Shown here one piece after another: positions 21,112-31,661 of a stretch of DNA of 64,000 nt. The stretch's first letter is position 1, and every line of letters starts with the position of its first letter. The position numbers and the translations under genes were made by a program. The DNA comes from Colletotrichum lupini (Eukaryota > Ascomycota > Sordariomycetes > Glomerellales > Glomerellaceae), in NCBI RefSeq assembly GCF_023278565.1, contig NC_064680.1, positions 434,001 through 498,000 of the forward strand, given 5' to 3'. The notes under the pieces are model-generated. The model was not told where the DNA came from. It did not search any database and saw nothing but the letters and a program-made list of their open reading frames with translations.

Positions 21112-22461
21112 ATGCTGGCATACCTGCTGTTTCTCTGGGCAACGCTCGCCCTCGCCATCCCAATTGACGATAACCTCTACGAACAACAAGACGACAATCA
21201 CTGGGTCGTGACATGGACGTCTATGACCCAAGAGGTGGAACAGAGTAATCTTCCACCTTCACCATACGTATGCTGCCTTCTTTCCCTACACCGTGCCTGT
21301 ACTAATATGACTCTCGTAGAATGGAGGAAGTGTTCAGTTCCGCAACGCGACGCTTCGTCAGACCTTCCACGCTTCTATCGGCGCATCACGCATCCGTTTC
21401 CAGCTTACAAACACCTTTGGGGGTTCAGATCTGCCCATCACAGCAGGCTCCGTCGCCTTTCCACTCGGCGGAGCCGCAGGCGTATCTGGAATTGATCCTG
21501 CCACCGCCAAGGGACTCACTTTCTCCGGGTCTCCGTCTGTGATTATCAAGCAAGGCGCGGTCGTTTACTCTGACCCGATAGACTTTAAGGTGCAACCGCA
21601 GGCAAACATCGCGCTGAGTCTGTACTCCCAGCAAGGCCAGTCTGGGACTCGTATCACGGGACACCCCGGCAGTCGCACGACGTCATGGATGCAGACTGGA
21701 AATCAGGTGAATACATCGTCTATCGGAGGTGCTAGCACAAAGCACTGGTATTTTGCTAGTGCTGTGGAAGCGTGGGCTCCCAGGAATACGTCTGCGATGA
21801 TTGTTCTTGGAGATAGCATCTCGGATGGACGTGGGAGCGACGATGACAAGAACAACCGGTTAGCCACGGCCGTCTCATGACAATCTCAATCAACTGATAT
21901 CTTCACAGCTGGCCCGACCTTCTTCTAGCACGCCTGCAAAAGGAGGAAATAACAAACCTCGCCATCGCAAACCAAGCAGCCGGCGGCAACGCAGTCCTCA
22001 GCGGCGGCCTCGGCCCCACCCTCCTAACCCGCTACTCCCGCGACGCGCTCACCCAGCAAGGCGTCTCCCGCGTTCTCATCTTTGAAGGCGTAAACGATAT
22101 CGGCGGCGGCGGTACCGATACGGGCTCCCAGCAGCGCATCGGCGACGGGCTCATCGCCGCGTACCAGAAGATCGTGGCCGACTGCAAGAAGGCCGGGCTA
22201 GCTACCGTCGGGGCGACCATCACGCCGTTTGCGGGGAGCGGGCAGGCGTACTCGAACGCGGAGAGGGAGCGGACGCGTGTGAGGGTGAATAAGTGGATTC
22301 TGGAGAGTGGGACATTTGATCATGTCGTGGACTTTGCGGGGTTTATTGGTGATGGGGATAAGCTGAAGGCGCAGTTTGATGGTGGTGATCATTTGCATCC
22401 GAATGTGGCTGGGTATCAGGAAATTGCGACCAGGTTTCCGCTGGATGTTCTGAAAGGTTGA
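21112..22461 (+). CDS. Secreted SGNH/GDSL esterase, XynE-like
   Basis: Three exons at 21112-21267, 21320-21858 and 21909-22461 give 415 residues. The introns at 21268-21319 and 21859-21908 have GT-AG ends and TACTAAT / ACTGAT branch sites. The start MLAYLLFLWATLALA is a signal peptide, so the enzyme is secreted. All four SGNH blocks are present: GDSISDGRGS (nucleophile serine), QAAGGN (oxyanion glycine), GVNDIGGGG (asparagine) and DGGDHLHPN (aspartate-histidine). GDSISDGRGS followed by NNRWPD, which is completed only by splicing exons 2 and 3, is typical of the XynE-like arylesterase/acylhydrolase group. Such enzymes hydrolyse ester bonds, possibly acetyl groups on plant polysaccharides; the substrate here is inferred only. 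It looks intact. Confidence 0.9.
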
Positions 22462-22964
22462 AGAGGGGATACGTGAATAACACGGCACTCCTTAGGTAGT
22501 CCTCAAACTTCGTACATAAGCTTGACTCGGCAACTCATCAAATGCGACGTTTGAGTCTGACCCGTGGTGGTCGATGTTGCATCATCATGATGGTGACTTG
22601 AGATGCGGTTGCGCCTCACTGAGTAGGCAGATTGGTCCACATCGAACATCGAAGACTTATCAAAAGCATGGAGCGAAGCCTTAAGCTTACTGTGAGTCGG
22701 CTAATCGGCTCCGTAGCTGGGCTGAATGAGTTAGTCTGGCGGGTTTGCCGATCAACGAGGCAGAATCGTGCTTGGCGGCTGAGGGAGGCCTTCGCCTCAC
22801 TTTGCGCCGGGTGCCTGATGAAGCGCCTCAGAAAGAAGTGAAAAAGTGCTCACTCGAGACTCATAAGCTCATACCTTAGCCCGAGTGGGTTTCACGAGAC
22901 TCCGGATTTCTCTCAAACAACGACTCAATCGAGAGAAAAGCAAGCCGCATCGACATCCATCAGA
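22462..22964. other. Intergenic, no supported gene
   Basis: This is a 0.5-kb spacer between two plus-strand genes. Nothing recognisable was seen apart from sequence that should contain the esterase terminator and the next promoter. Confidence 0.5.
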
Positions 22965-23850
22965 ATGGTTGACGATAGTGATCCGGAGGCGCAGGTCAGG
23001 TCCGCCAGCGCTCACCAGTCACAACGGAGGGCCCATGGAACCAATGGGTCCGGATTTCCGCCCCCGTCGCCAATACCGCAACAACCTTGGACAGATCATA
23101 ACGCCAACGCCGATAAGACTCGGAGTTGGACCGGCAAGTTTAGCTCGCTCAAGACTTTTAGGGACAGCACAAATGGTGCATCGAGCAGGCCTCATCCGCC
23201 AGTAAGGTCCCGCGTGAGGACGCCGTCATCACGGGGGTGGTCCAAGCCAGAGAATGGTGGAGCGGTAATCTTCACGGGACATGTAGTCCTCATCATCTTC
23301 GAGGTCATTGCAATTGTCATCTCCTCACAGAGCCTTCAACGAGTCAAGAAGTTTCCGGGACAGGTCCAGAGGGCCAACTTTGTCTCGTGAGTTTCTGCCC
23401 ATCTCGCTCGTCGTTCTTGTAAGCCAGTCGACTCGGTAACACTGACACAAAGACACGCAGCATGATATCGCTGATATCCATGTGCGTCGAGGTTGGCGCT
23501 TGGATCATCGTCACCTTGGTGGCGTGCTCTTGGTTTGGGATGGCTCTCTCTGTTGGGTTTGCCGCCCTCCTCTGTCTCAACGCCACCGCGACGGGATCAT
23601 ATCTCATTTTTGCGATGAAGGCCAATCTAGACAAGGCTCTCTGCAATGAATACGGTGAGCAGTCGGCGGAGTGCTGGACTGGACTGAGGATGGGCATGGC
23701 GGTGGGCGTGTTCCGGGTGTTGTTGCTGTGAGTTGGGTACGTGAGCCAGACAGGCTGCGGCGTCTTTGCTAACGATTTCGCAGACCAGTTGGCATTGCGA
23801 CTGTGACTGGGTACTACATGCGAAGGAGGTCGAAGAAACATGAGGGATGA
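22965..23850 (+). CDS. Four-helix membrane protein of unknown function
   Basis: Three exons at 22965-23386, 23461-23727 and 23784-23850 give 251 residues. Intron 1 (23387-23460) has donor GTGAGT, and intron 2 (23728-23783) has donor GTGAGT and branch GCTAACG. The splices restore a frame that would otherwise stop after VFRVLLL. The first ~95 residues are polar and proline/serine-rich (cytosolic tail). Four hydrophobic segments follow: around VIFTGHVVLIIFEVIAIVIS, then WIIVTLVACSWFGMALSVGF, then ALLCLNATATGSYLIFAM, and the C-terminal GMAVGVFRVLLLPVGIATV. The end RRRSKKHEG is basic. The topology resembles small four-helix membrane proteins, but I recognise no family. Confidence 0.75.
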
Positions 23851-25439
23851 GCAGCGCCAAGCATGAGGAAACTTACACATAGACCGAAATCGTAGCGTCG
23901 AGAACGCAATTCGTCGAGACCTGGCTTTGCAGATCCACAGCATGAATGATGTATCATTTAGATCTGCAGTCTGGTCCCGAGAGTAAGGGAGGAGGATGAA
24001 GTTGATAGAAAATGTTCGAAAGATGTGATGGTTCGCCAGGGCCGCACAATCTGCCAACACACGAGTTGACGGCGGGGACGACCCAGCAGAATGGTAAGGA
24101 GGAGCGGGCGCGACGGGACGTCCGGGCTGCCCCTGAACAACTGACGAATCTCTTGCCAATCCCAGCCCATTAACAACGCCTCCCTGCATGGGGATGAATG
24201 CCGAGTCGAAGTCAAAACTTTGACGGGAAAGACAAACGGAACCATAAAAGGTGAGATGATACGAGGTGGCAGCAATTGAGGAACTTGAGAATTGAGAGAA
24301 TGTTCAAATCCCGAAGTCTTATATCCGGATGAGAATGCCGCTGACGTGTATGCAAGTCTGCAACACAGAGATTAAGTCTTCAATAATTCAGTAATACGCT
24401 CGGCTCTGTGCTTTTGTGATGGATGCAAGTCTCTCCCGGATGGGCAAATGATAGTCTTCAATGCAACGTTCGAGTCCGCTTTCGCTCATTAACAGACAGA
24501 GCCAACCTAGCAGCAATGAGCAAGATTTGCTTTTTTCACTCATGTGGTGAGCTGTGCATGCCAATCATCGTCAAACTACACGCCCATCAGCCCATCCATG
24601 AGTCCTCCCACACCTCCGTAGAAACTTGCAGACAGAGACATGCAGAAAATGGATGGGCAGAGCAAACCCCGTTGGCAAGCAAGGGGAAGAGGGTTGCAGC
24701 GCATCTATCCATACCACCGGTGCAATTTCCAGCCAAACGGCACCCTCTCAGACGAGGCAGCTGCTTCTTGAAATGAAGTTGGGGATTGGGTGCCATGACA
24801 AAAAAGAAAGAATGACAACCAGGGCCCCCCCGATCAAGCCCTGTTGGCGTCTCCCCGCCGAGCTTCCGCGGTGGGAGCCACGGGGAAGAGTGGCTGTTTA
24901 TTGCCGCTCAGGATCTCTCAGGAATTGGTGTGCCATTCTGTCGGGAACCCTGCACAACCCCACCATAATCAACGAGTGGTCGTATCACCATCCTGTCGCC
25001 AGACCTTTTTGTCTTGTCCAGGGATTGTAGGAGCGTCCGTCTGCAGAAAAGGCTTCGGCCTGGGACGATGAAGGTGGTCAGTTAAAAGTGTGACCGTTCC
25101 CTGTCTCGCCAATGTGCAGACTTTCACGCGGGCCGGAACCCAACGCTCTGGATTCGGGATTTCTCAAAGCGTGATAGTGGTCGCCTTGCTGCGCCGCCAG
25201 CTTGGGACTTTCTCGTCCTGTGTTGGCGTACGCGAGAGTCCGAAAGAGAAGATCAGAGGATAGTACTACTTTTTGTCCTCCAGTTTGAGGACTTATTCTG
25301 TGCAATCTTTGCTTTTCCTGCCCTACTCACTCCCTTACCCAAAGCTGGCTGCTAGCACCATCGATCATTGCTGATTCGAACTCAACTGGCGAAGAGAGAA
25401 GCCATACGCCTTGGTAGTGTGGTGTTTTCGTCCTGCAGG
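23851..25439. other. Intergenic 1.6 kb, no supported gene
   Basis: Several open frames of 70-280 codons occur on both strands (for example minus 23344-24189, which is mostly the antisense of the membrane-protein gene). None has domains or splice logic. The stretch 25270-25340 is pyrimidine-rich and probably belongs to the promoter of the next gene. Confidence 0.5.
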
Positions 25440-26571
25440 ATGACCATAACGAATTTCGGTTCCTATCCCGACTTGGAGAACATCGAATATCATGGTATCG
25501 GCATGAGCCCGGAGGTCAACGTACTTGGCTTCTGTCGCGATGGATCGAGATCACCCGGCGGATCCAGCATCAGCTTAGAACCGAGGATAGAGGAGAACAG
25601 TGTGTTCCGGTAACGTTCTCTCTGCTCGGCGAAACGAGAAATGTGTTCTAATCGAAAACAGCCCAAAGATTGAGCTCCCAAAACAAGCTTTTCGTCGGTC
25701 ATCCGCCCCATCTCCTGAGTCTATCGTGGATGTCAATGGAAGCACTGCAAAGAGTATACACTTTCAACATGACGAGACAGTACGAGCAGCGCGGTCGCGG
25801 CCTGGAACTCCAGCAACGCCTGAGGCTTCATCGTCTGGTAGCTTGGCGTCAAAAACACCACCAACCGCTGGGCCGTTGGAATCGTACTTGGCATGCCCTC
25901 AATCGCATGAGAGACGGGCGCTATGGCTGCCTCCCGACAACGATGACGGGCGCGACGCGAACGCTTCCGACTGCGGATCGGTAATTCTTGGGAAGAGAAG
26001 AGTACCTGGAGTGTATGAACAGATCGAGCGTCGCACGTCGCCTTTCGGGACTACCGAAGGCACCGAAGATGCCAAAGCGGAGCAGCCATTGACGCATTAC
26101 TTGTCCTCAGTCCACCCCCACGAAGTACTAGCGTATCAGATGTGGGAACTTGCTTCGAAAAACAACGAGCAAGACCCAGGCTTGGAATTGAGTGTGCCCA
26201 GGTTATCGGAAAATGCGGTATTGACTTCGAATTCGCCCACATCTTCCGAGGTCAGCAGTCATAGGGAAGTCGATATCCCTGCAGCACCTGCAGTGCCGTC
26301 GCCCGGAGTATCCGTACCACAAGGGCCCATCGAGGTGGGATATGAACGTCGTGGTTCGGACTCAGCCATATCAGACCTGGAGACTGAAGAGCTGTACCAG
26401 CTTTTGTATGTAGAATCTGACAATCGTCCTTGATCATACACTTTGCTGACGCTTGACAGGGGAGAACGGCGGCGGGCAAGAGAGGCGGGGAGAACCAGGA
26501 CATTCCAGCCAGCGAGAGCTCCGAGGGGGAGAGTCGAGAAGTCCAAAAGAATGAGGCCTCGGAGAGCATGA
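25440..26571 (+). CDS. Unknown, largely disordered protein
   Basis: Three exons at 25440-25609, 25662-26405 and 26460-26571 give 341 residues. The introns are 25610-25661 (donor GTAACG, branch TCTAATC, acceptor CAG) and 26406-26459 (donor GTATGT, branch GCTGACG). Without the first intron the frame is closed near 25612. The protein starts MTITNFGSYPDLENIEYHGI and is rich in S, P, E and T, with no membrane segment and no known domain. Motif-like parts are FRRSSAPSPES and RRGSDSAISDLETEELYQLL. The last exon encodes a strongly basic tail (GERRRAREAGRT to KRMRPRRA). A regulatory or scaffold role is conceivable but unsupported. Confidence 0.65.
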
Positions 26572-27214
26572 CGAGACAGCTGGCAGCTACATGATGAGGT
26601 GACTTGCCTGATTCTCAACCCACCTAATAGTTGGCGGCGACGACAGCAATCGCGGGTGACTCAGTAGTAGTGTCTGGCGTTCCCGTATTTAAAGTAGCGT
26701 GGGCTGTACGATGTTGCATCGCGGCTGTTATCGAGAGACTTCCCTGTGCAAGGGACGTTGGCAACATGGAACGTTGAGGGCAGATCGACTCCTCTGGGCG
26801 ACTTGTGGCCAAGACGATGAATTATGAGATTGATGGCGGATGACTTGATACGAAGAATCGCTCTAGAGATATCGCAAATGAATTTTCGAGACTATACATT
26901 GGTTCGAAGAAGGCGAAGTTCCGGGAATCGAGGAAATCATGTCATTGTCTAGATGTAATTCGATCCGAGTGGTGGGGTCTGGTGAGCGAGTTCGCAAGCA
27001 AGCCAGCCACTGTCTCGTTTGTACCAGTGGTCATTGCATAGTCATGGCCGGCAATAGGTCTTTCCTGTCGAAGTATGTGACTGTACGTTTTTCATAGGAA
27101 TAGGGCGCAGGGCTAGAAGCCAAAGAGGCGATAGTTGATAATGGAGTTTTGGATGATGATGAACCAAAGGAGAGCAATGGAAGCTGGAGGCAAAAGGAGA
27201 CCCCACCATGAATA
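26572..27214. other. Intergenic, 3' flank and RTC1 upstream region
   Basis: No gene is supported here. The end of this stretch leads into the GATA-site cluster in front of RTC1. Confidence 0.5.
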
Positions 27215-27266
27215 CTTATCTGATCTTATCGATAAATCTCACCCCTCTTATCGTAATCTTCTTATC
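27215..27266 (-). promoter_or_regulatory. Cluster of four GATAAG sites upstream of RTC1
   Basis: CTTATC (GATAAG on the other strand) occurs at 27215-27220, 27225-27230, 27247-27252 and 27261-27266. A further GATAA lies on the plus strand at 27231. GATAAG is the core site of fungal GATA factors such as AreA and its relatives. The cluster ends ~200 bp before the RTC1 start codon. Binding is inferred. Confidence 0.55.
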
Positions 27267-27469
27267 GACGACTTCGGTTGAGCTTGGACGCGCCGAGCTT
27301 CGCACCTAAGGTAGGTACCAAAGTGCCCGATTACCTGCCAGTCGCTGTCGCCGCTTCTACGGGAGGTGCGACTCGACTCATTACCATCGCATCACATTCA
27401 CCACCCGAATAAGCCCTCGGCATACCGACCACATTATAACGGCGCTGCCAATGGCGCCGTGCGAGCTCC

Positions 27470-30400
27470 ATGTATAGCCGCGAAAACAAGATCATGAGAA
27501 AACTCCTCGGCAAAGTAACTGCCGAAAGAAGCACCGACACCCACTCCATCGGCATCACCAGTGCGCCGCAATACCAGGCCTCCTACAGACCCAGTGCCTC
27601 TCAGAACGTCGTCTACCCTGCCGGCGCCCCCATTCTATGCCTCGATACCTCCACCGATCACCGAGCTGCTGTCATCGCCGGTAGACATGTTCTCAAGACT
27701 ATCCTCTTCGACGGCCTGTCCGTCAGCGAAGGCACCGACCTCCGCGCCGCTATCAACTCCGCCTCGAGCAAGGGCGCATCGAGCTCTCTGACGGCAGACC
27801 AACTCTCCATTCGAGACGTCAAATGGCATGGCGACGCCACCATCTTCACTGCCTGTGCCAACGGCAAGATCTTCTCCTACGACCTTTCGAGGATTGCGAC
27901 CGGCGGCGCTGCGCTCGAGTTCGTTCAGACGAGGGAGGATTCGCGACAGGTCAACAGTCTCGACATCAACCCTCATAGGCAAACCACCTTACTCTCCGGG
28001 AGTCAGGATGGTCTGGTGCGGTATTTCGACATTCGCGCGCCAGTACAAAGCAGGTCAGGGGGGCTCACCTACAGCCCTCGAGGGGCATACAAGTGCAATG
28101 CGGACGGAGTCCGGCAGGTCAAATGGTCACCCAAAGATGGCTTCTACTTTGCCTGTGGCACCGAGTCTGGCGTCGTGCTCAAGTGGGACGTACGCAAGAT
28201 TGCTCAGCCATTGCTCAAGATCCCTGCGCATGACAAGGCCTGCGCCTCCATCTCGTGGCATCCGGATGGCAACCATCTGATCAGCGGCGGCTGGGACAGC
28301 AAATGCGCTGTATGGGATATGTCCAAGAATGCTGATAAACGTCAAAAGCCTCGATGGGTCATCTACACACCCTCCTCTGTATCTGCGGTGGCGTGGCGGC
28401 CTGGTCTTTGGTCTGCCAGCGCTCAGGGAAAACGCGCCGCTCAGGTTGCTGTCTCTTACGACGACGGCAGCCACAAGCGATACGGTATCAACGCCGTACA
28501 CATTTGGGACTTGGCCAGGCCATCCATGCCATACAAGGAGATTGAGCGCTTCGAGATCTCCCCCTCAGGTCTGTTGTGGCAGAACCAGGACCTTCTCTGG
28601 ACCGTCGGCCACGACGGCTTTTTCAACCAATGCGATGTAGCATTTGCCCCGAAAGTCCTCGATAGGCAATCTGTGTCGACGATGGCACTATCTGCTAGAG
28701 GCGATGCCGTCATGTTCCTCGACGAGCGACTACATGACCGCCCACGACCTCCCATCGTCCATCATCAGCCAAGCGTCGTGCCTCCACGAACATCCTACAG
28801 CTCAAGTCCGACGACACCGATGCTGAGCATCAGTCGCAGTGATTCTGAAGAAGATGTCGTCGGCAGCTTTTTAGGGCCTCGTCGGCGAGGGAGCAGGAAA
28901 CGCAGGCACAGTCTGCGCTCCATCCCCGTCCTCAGCACCACCCCTCCATCAGGGCCAGGCCTAGGCGACGATCTCGTTCTGGGTCTTGAGCAAGCCATCA
29001 AAGTCACAGGCACTTACAAGACTCAGCAGTCTATGGCTGTTGGTCATGTGCCTGCAGCAGCAAGAGTCGATGTTTATCAATACCTTTCCAGCTACTATCT
29101 TGAGACTCTGGACAAAGACCTCCCGTTTGTCGATGGAGCGAAACCACTAGCGCAAAGAATCTCTGGCATTATGGAGAAATACGCATGCGCTGCAGAACAC
29201 GTCAATCTGTTCCGCCTAGCACAGACATGGCGGATTCTGGCTTACTCAATGAACCTCTTGTTGAGCAGAAGAGCGCAATTCCACCTCGAGACGCGACTTG
29301 GGCGATTCCAGAAGAGGCGGTCCATTTCCAAAGGCAAAGATGTACCCAAGCTCAGGGTACCGAGAGCATTGGATGTTGTTGTGGAGATGAATGGGGAAGA
29401 AACCCCTCGACGGCCGTCAGCTCTTACATCCAATGGCATAGACAGCAAGTCTTTGGGGCCACGGTCCTTGCTCTCCGAAGAGATTGAAAGCACATCCAAC
29501 GTTGCAACCCCAATTGCGAGGGCCATCAACGAGGAAAATGCGGACCAGTTTGAGGAAGCTCAGCTGCCGCCGGTCAAAGAGTTGGATAGCTTTGCTTTGC
29601 CCCCCGCTGCCCACAGTACGTTCAACATAAGTCCAAGGAGACGGCTGGACTCGGTTCCTTTGTCTACTACAAGTCATGAAAGCGATCAGACGCAGGCCTC
29701 CATCACAGAGGGATACGACTTCTATGATACTGACGCACTGTCTCAAGCGATAGATGTGCCCGAGCCAAAGAAAAAGGAGCAGAAGCCCTTGGACTATGGC
29801 CCCCGCACGCCGAATAGTCGACGCCCGTTGCGACATGACTCTGATGGCTTTTCTCAAATGTTTTCCATGTCCGAGAGCAGCCGACAGACTTCTGGGCTGG
29901 CATCATCCTCCGAAGGGGGTACATCAGCGTCGGCTCACTCCATCACTAGCTATCCCGCTCAGCTTGCACATCAAAGGAATGCTAAAGAGCAGGGCGAATA
30001 TGAAAGCCGCATCCGTGGCAAAGAAATCGAGGACTCTCCAGAACATGGTGCCCTGGCGTCGCTGCATGGTCCTGGCGAGAGTATGCCCAAAGAATCTCCA
30101 GAAGAAATCTTTATGATTTCTCAGACGACCGTGGCTTCTGATACAGCTACGGATGAACCGTCGACACATTCACAGCTGGGATCACTACCTGCGACCTACG
30201 AAGACCATGCACCTCTTCACGTCGGTGTTGCTGCGTCGAGCCCTCCGAGGATCGCCACAGCCCCTCAACACGACACAACACCGAATATTCTCGAGTCTGA
30301 CTACCTCCCATGGTCGGGAGACCCATCATACCCACATCCTTTATCATCAAACCCAGAGGAGGACTGCTCACCGCCGCTGAACCCGTACACCCTCCTGTCT

Positions 30401-31336
30401 CGCACTCTGGATTTTGAAACACGGACATCAGCACTCAACGCCTCCGCCATGGTCCTACTGCTGAAGCCTCTCGTGCCCGAATCCGTTATCGATCCCCATC
30501 GCGCATCCTCCATCCTCCGGCAACACCACTCACGCCTGACAGGAATGAAGCTCTTCATCGAAGCTGCCCTCCTCCGAAAGCTCTGTATCAAGGGCTGGCC
30601 AGAAGGTATTCCAGATTGGGGCGAAAACTACACATCCATTTTCGGCCCCGCTCAACAAGGCGTCAAGGGCGGTTTCATCTGTCCTAGCTGCCACAAGCCG
30701 CGAGAGCTGGACCCGTCTCTCGGCTCCAGGGCCCTGTGGAAATGCGACCGCTGCCGAACAACAATGGCCCCTTGCGCCGTATGCGGCCACCGCGAGACCA
30801 CAGCCACGATGCTCTCCCTCGCCGAAGGCGTCTCCGCCGCCCCGGCACCAACCGACCCGGTGATGAGCATATGGTGGTACTGTCCCGGCTGCGCCCACGG
30901 CGGTCACGCGACCTGTCTTCAAGATTGGCACGCGCCCTCGGACGACGGCAGCTACGAGCTCAGCGACGGGTGTTGTCCCCTCGACGGTTGCGGACACGCG
31001 TGTCTTCCCGGCAAATGGCGGGATGAGAAGTCGACGACGCGCTCAGACGAGCTTGGTCGTGCAGCTGTCGAGAAAGTACGCATCGGCGGGGGCGGCTTGG
31101 TTGGCGGCGTCGGTGGAGGGGGTAAAGCCGAAGGGGGACGGAGTCCTGTGATCCCGCCCAATGTCCGCGGCGACAGCGTCGAAGTGCCGCAGAGTCGTGC
31201 GGTGGAGAGCGTTCGCGAGGCGTTGGCGAACGGTACGCCTACGTCAGGGATACTGAGTTCAAGCCCGGGGAGCAGGACTGGACCCGGCGAGCGCGAGAGG
31301 AGGAAGAGCGTCAAGTTTGTGCCGACGGAGCGTTAG
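27470..31336 (+). CDS. rtc1: RTC1/WDR24-like SEA (GATOR2) complex subunit
   Basis: A single-exon frame encodes 1288 residues. The N-terminal ~400 residues are WD40 repeats: LLSGSQDGLVRYFDIR, VRQVKWSPKDGFYFACGTES and ISWHPDGNHLISGGWDSKCA are typical blades. A long serine-rich disordered middle (~430-980) and a helical stretch follow. The C-terminal RING/zinc-ribbon lies at ~1068-1170, with SCHKP, CDRC, CAVCGH, WYCPGCAHGGHATCL and CPLDGCGHAC supplying the zinc ligands. This order is that of yeast Rtc1/Sea2 and animal WDR24, a vacuole/lysosome-associated subunit controlling TORC1 in response to amino acids. A glycine-rich, basic tail ends the protein. ATG 27470 is the first in frame (an in-frame ATG is 8 codons later). 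It converges on the Vps38-like gene, 325 bp apart. Confidence 0.95.
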   Translation: MYSRENKIMRKLLGKVTAERSTDTHSIGITSAPQYQASYRPSASQNVVYPAGAPILCLDTSTDHRAAVIAGRHVLKTILFDGLSVSEGTDLRAAINSASSKGASSSLTADQLSIRDVKWHGDATIFTACANGKIFSYDLSRIATGGAALEFVQTREDSRQVNSLDINPHRQTTLLSGSQDGLVRYFDIRAPVQSRSGGLTYSPRGAYKCNADGVRQVKWSPKDGFYFACGTESGVVLKWDVRKIAQPLLKIPAHDKACASISWHPDGNHLISGGWDSKCAVWDMSKNADKRQKPRWVIYTPSSVSAVAWRPGLWSASAQGKRAAQVAVSYDDGSHKRYGINAVHIWDLARPSMPYKEIERFEISPSGLLWQNQDLLWTVGHDGFFNQCDVAFAPKVLDRQSVSTMALSARGDAVMFLDERLHDRPRPPIVHHQPSVVPPRTSYSSSPTTPMLSISRSDSEEDVVGSFLGPRRRGSRKRRHSLRSIPVLSTTPPSGPGLGDDLVLGLEQAIKVTGTYKTQQSMAVGHVPAAARVDVYQYLSSYYLETLDKDLPFVDGAKPLAQRISGIMEKYACAAEHVNLFRLAQTWRILAYSMNLLLSRRAQFHLETRLGRFQKRRSISKGKDVPKLRVPRALDVVVEMNGEETPRRPSALTSNGIDSKSLGPRSLLSEEIESTSNVATPIARAINEENADQFEEAQLPPVKELDSFALPPAAHSTFNISPRRRLDSVPLSTTSHESDQTQASITEGYDFYDTDALSQAIDVPEPKKKEQKPLDYGPRTPNSRRPLRHDSDGFSQMFSMSESSRQTSGLASSSEGGTSASAHSITSYPAQLAHQRNAKEQGEYESRIRGKEIEDSPEHGALASLHGPGESMPKESPEEIFMISQTTVASDTATDEPSTHSQLGSLPATYEDHAPLHVGVAASSPPRIATAPQHDTTPNILESDYLPWSGDPSYPHPLSSNPEEDCSPPLNPYTLLSRTLDFETRTSALNASAMVLLLKPLVPESVIDPHRASSILRQHHSRLTGMKLFIEAALLRKLCIKGWPEGIPDWGENYTSIFGPAQQGVKGGFICPSCHKPRELDPSLGSRALWKCDRCRTTMAPCAVCGHRETTATMLSLAEGVSAAPAPTDPVMSIWWYCPGCAHGGHATCLQDWHAPSDDGSYELSDGCCPLDGCGHACLPGKWRDEKSTTRSDELGRAAVEKVRIGGGGLVGGVGGGGKAEGGRSPVIPPNVRGDSVEVPQSRAVESVREALANGTPTSGILSSSPGSRTGPGERERRKSVKFVPTER

Positions 31337-31661
31337 TGGCAGCTCGGTCGTCTCTGGCGGTCTCTGTAATTGCCATGACGGAAGGATGGTGTCGGGTTGT
31401 GTTATTTAGTGTTTCACGGCGTTGAGGGGAGCATGTGGCGTATTTATACGCATGTTGTTCACGGTGTTGCTACATGTACTTTTTTCCAGTTGGGGCATTG
31501 GGGGCATGGAGACGATTCCCACCGAATGTTGTTCGATACGATTGATTCCAGCATTAGCAATTTTATTATGGCGGCGACGAATCGCCGGGGTATCTCAAAC
31601 AATGAAACCACGTAATTCGACCAACGTTGAACCATCCTGAATTTTCTGGCAACGGCTGCCA
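31337..31661. terminator. Convergent 3' region of RTC1 and the Vps38-like gene
   Basis: About 325 bp separate the two stop codons. Both transcripts must end here. I see no clear single poly(A) signal, only A/T-richer stretches around 31555-31620. Confidence 0.4.

Noticed and set aside
23344..24189. 281-codon minus-strand frame
   Set aside because: It is mostly antisense to the spliced membrane-protein gene and has no motifs of its own.
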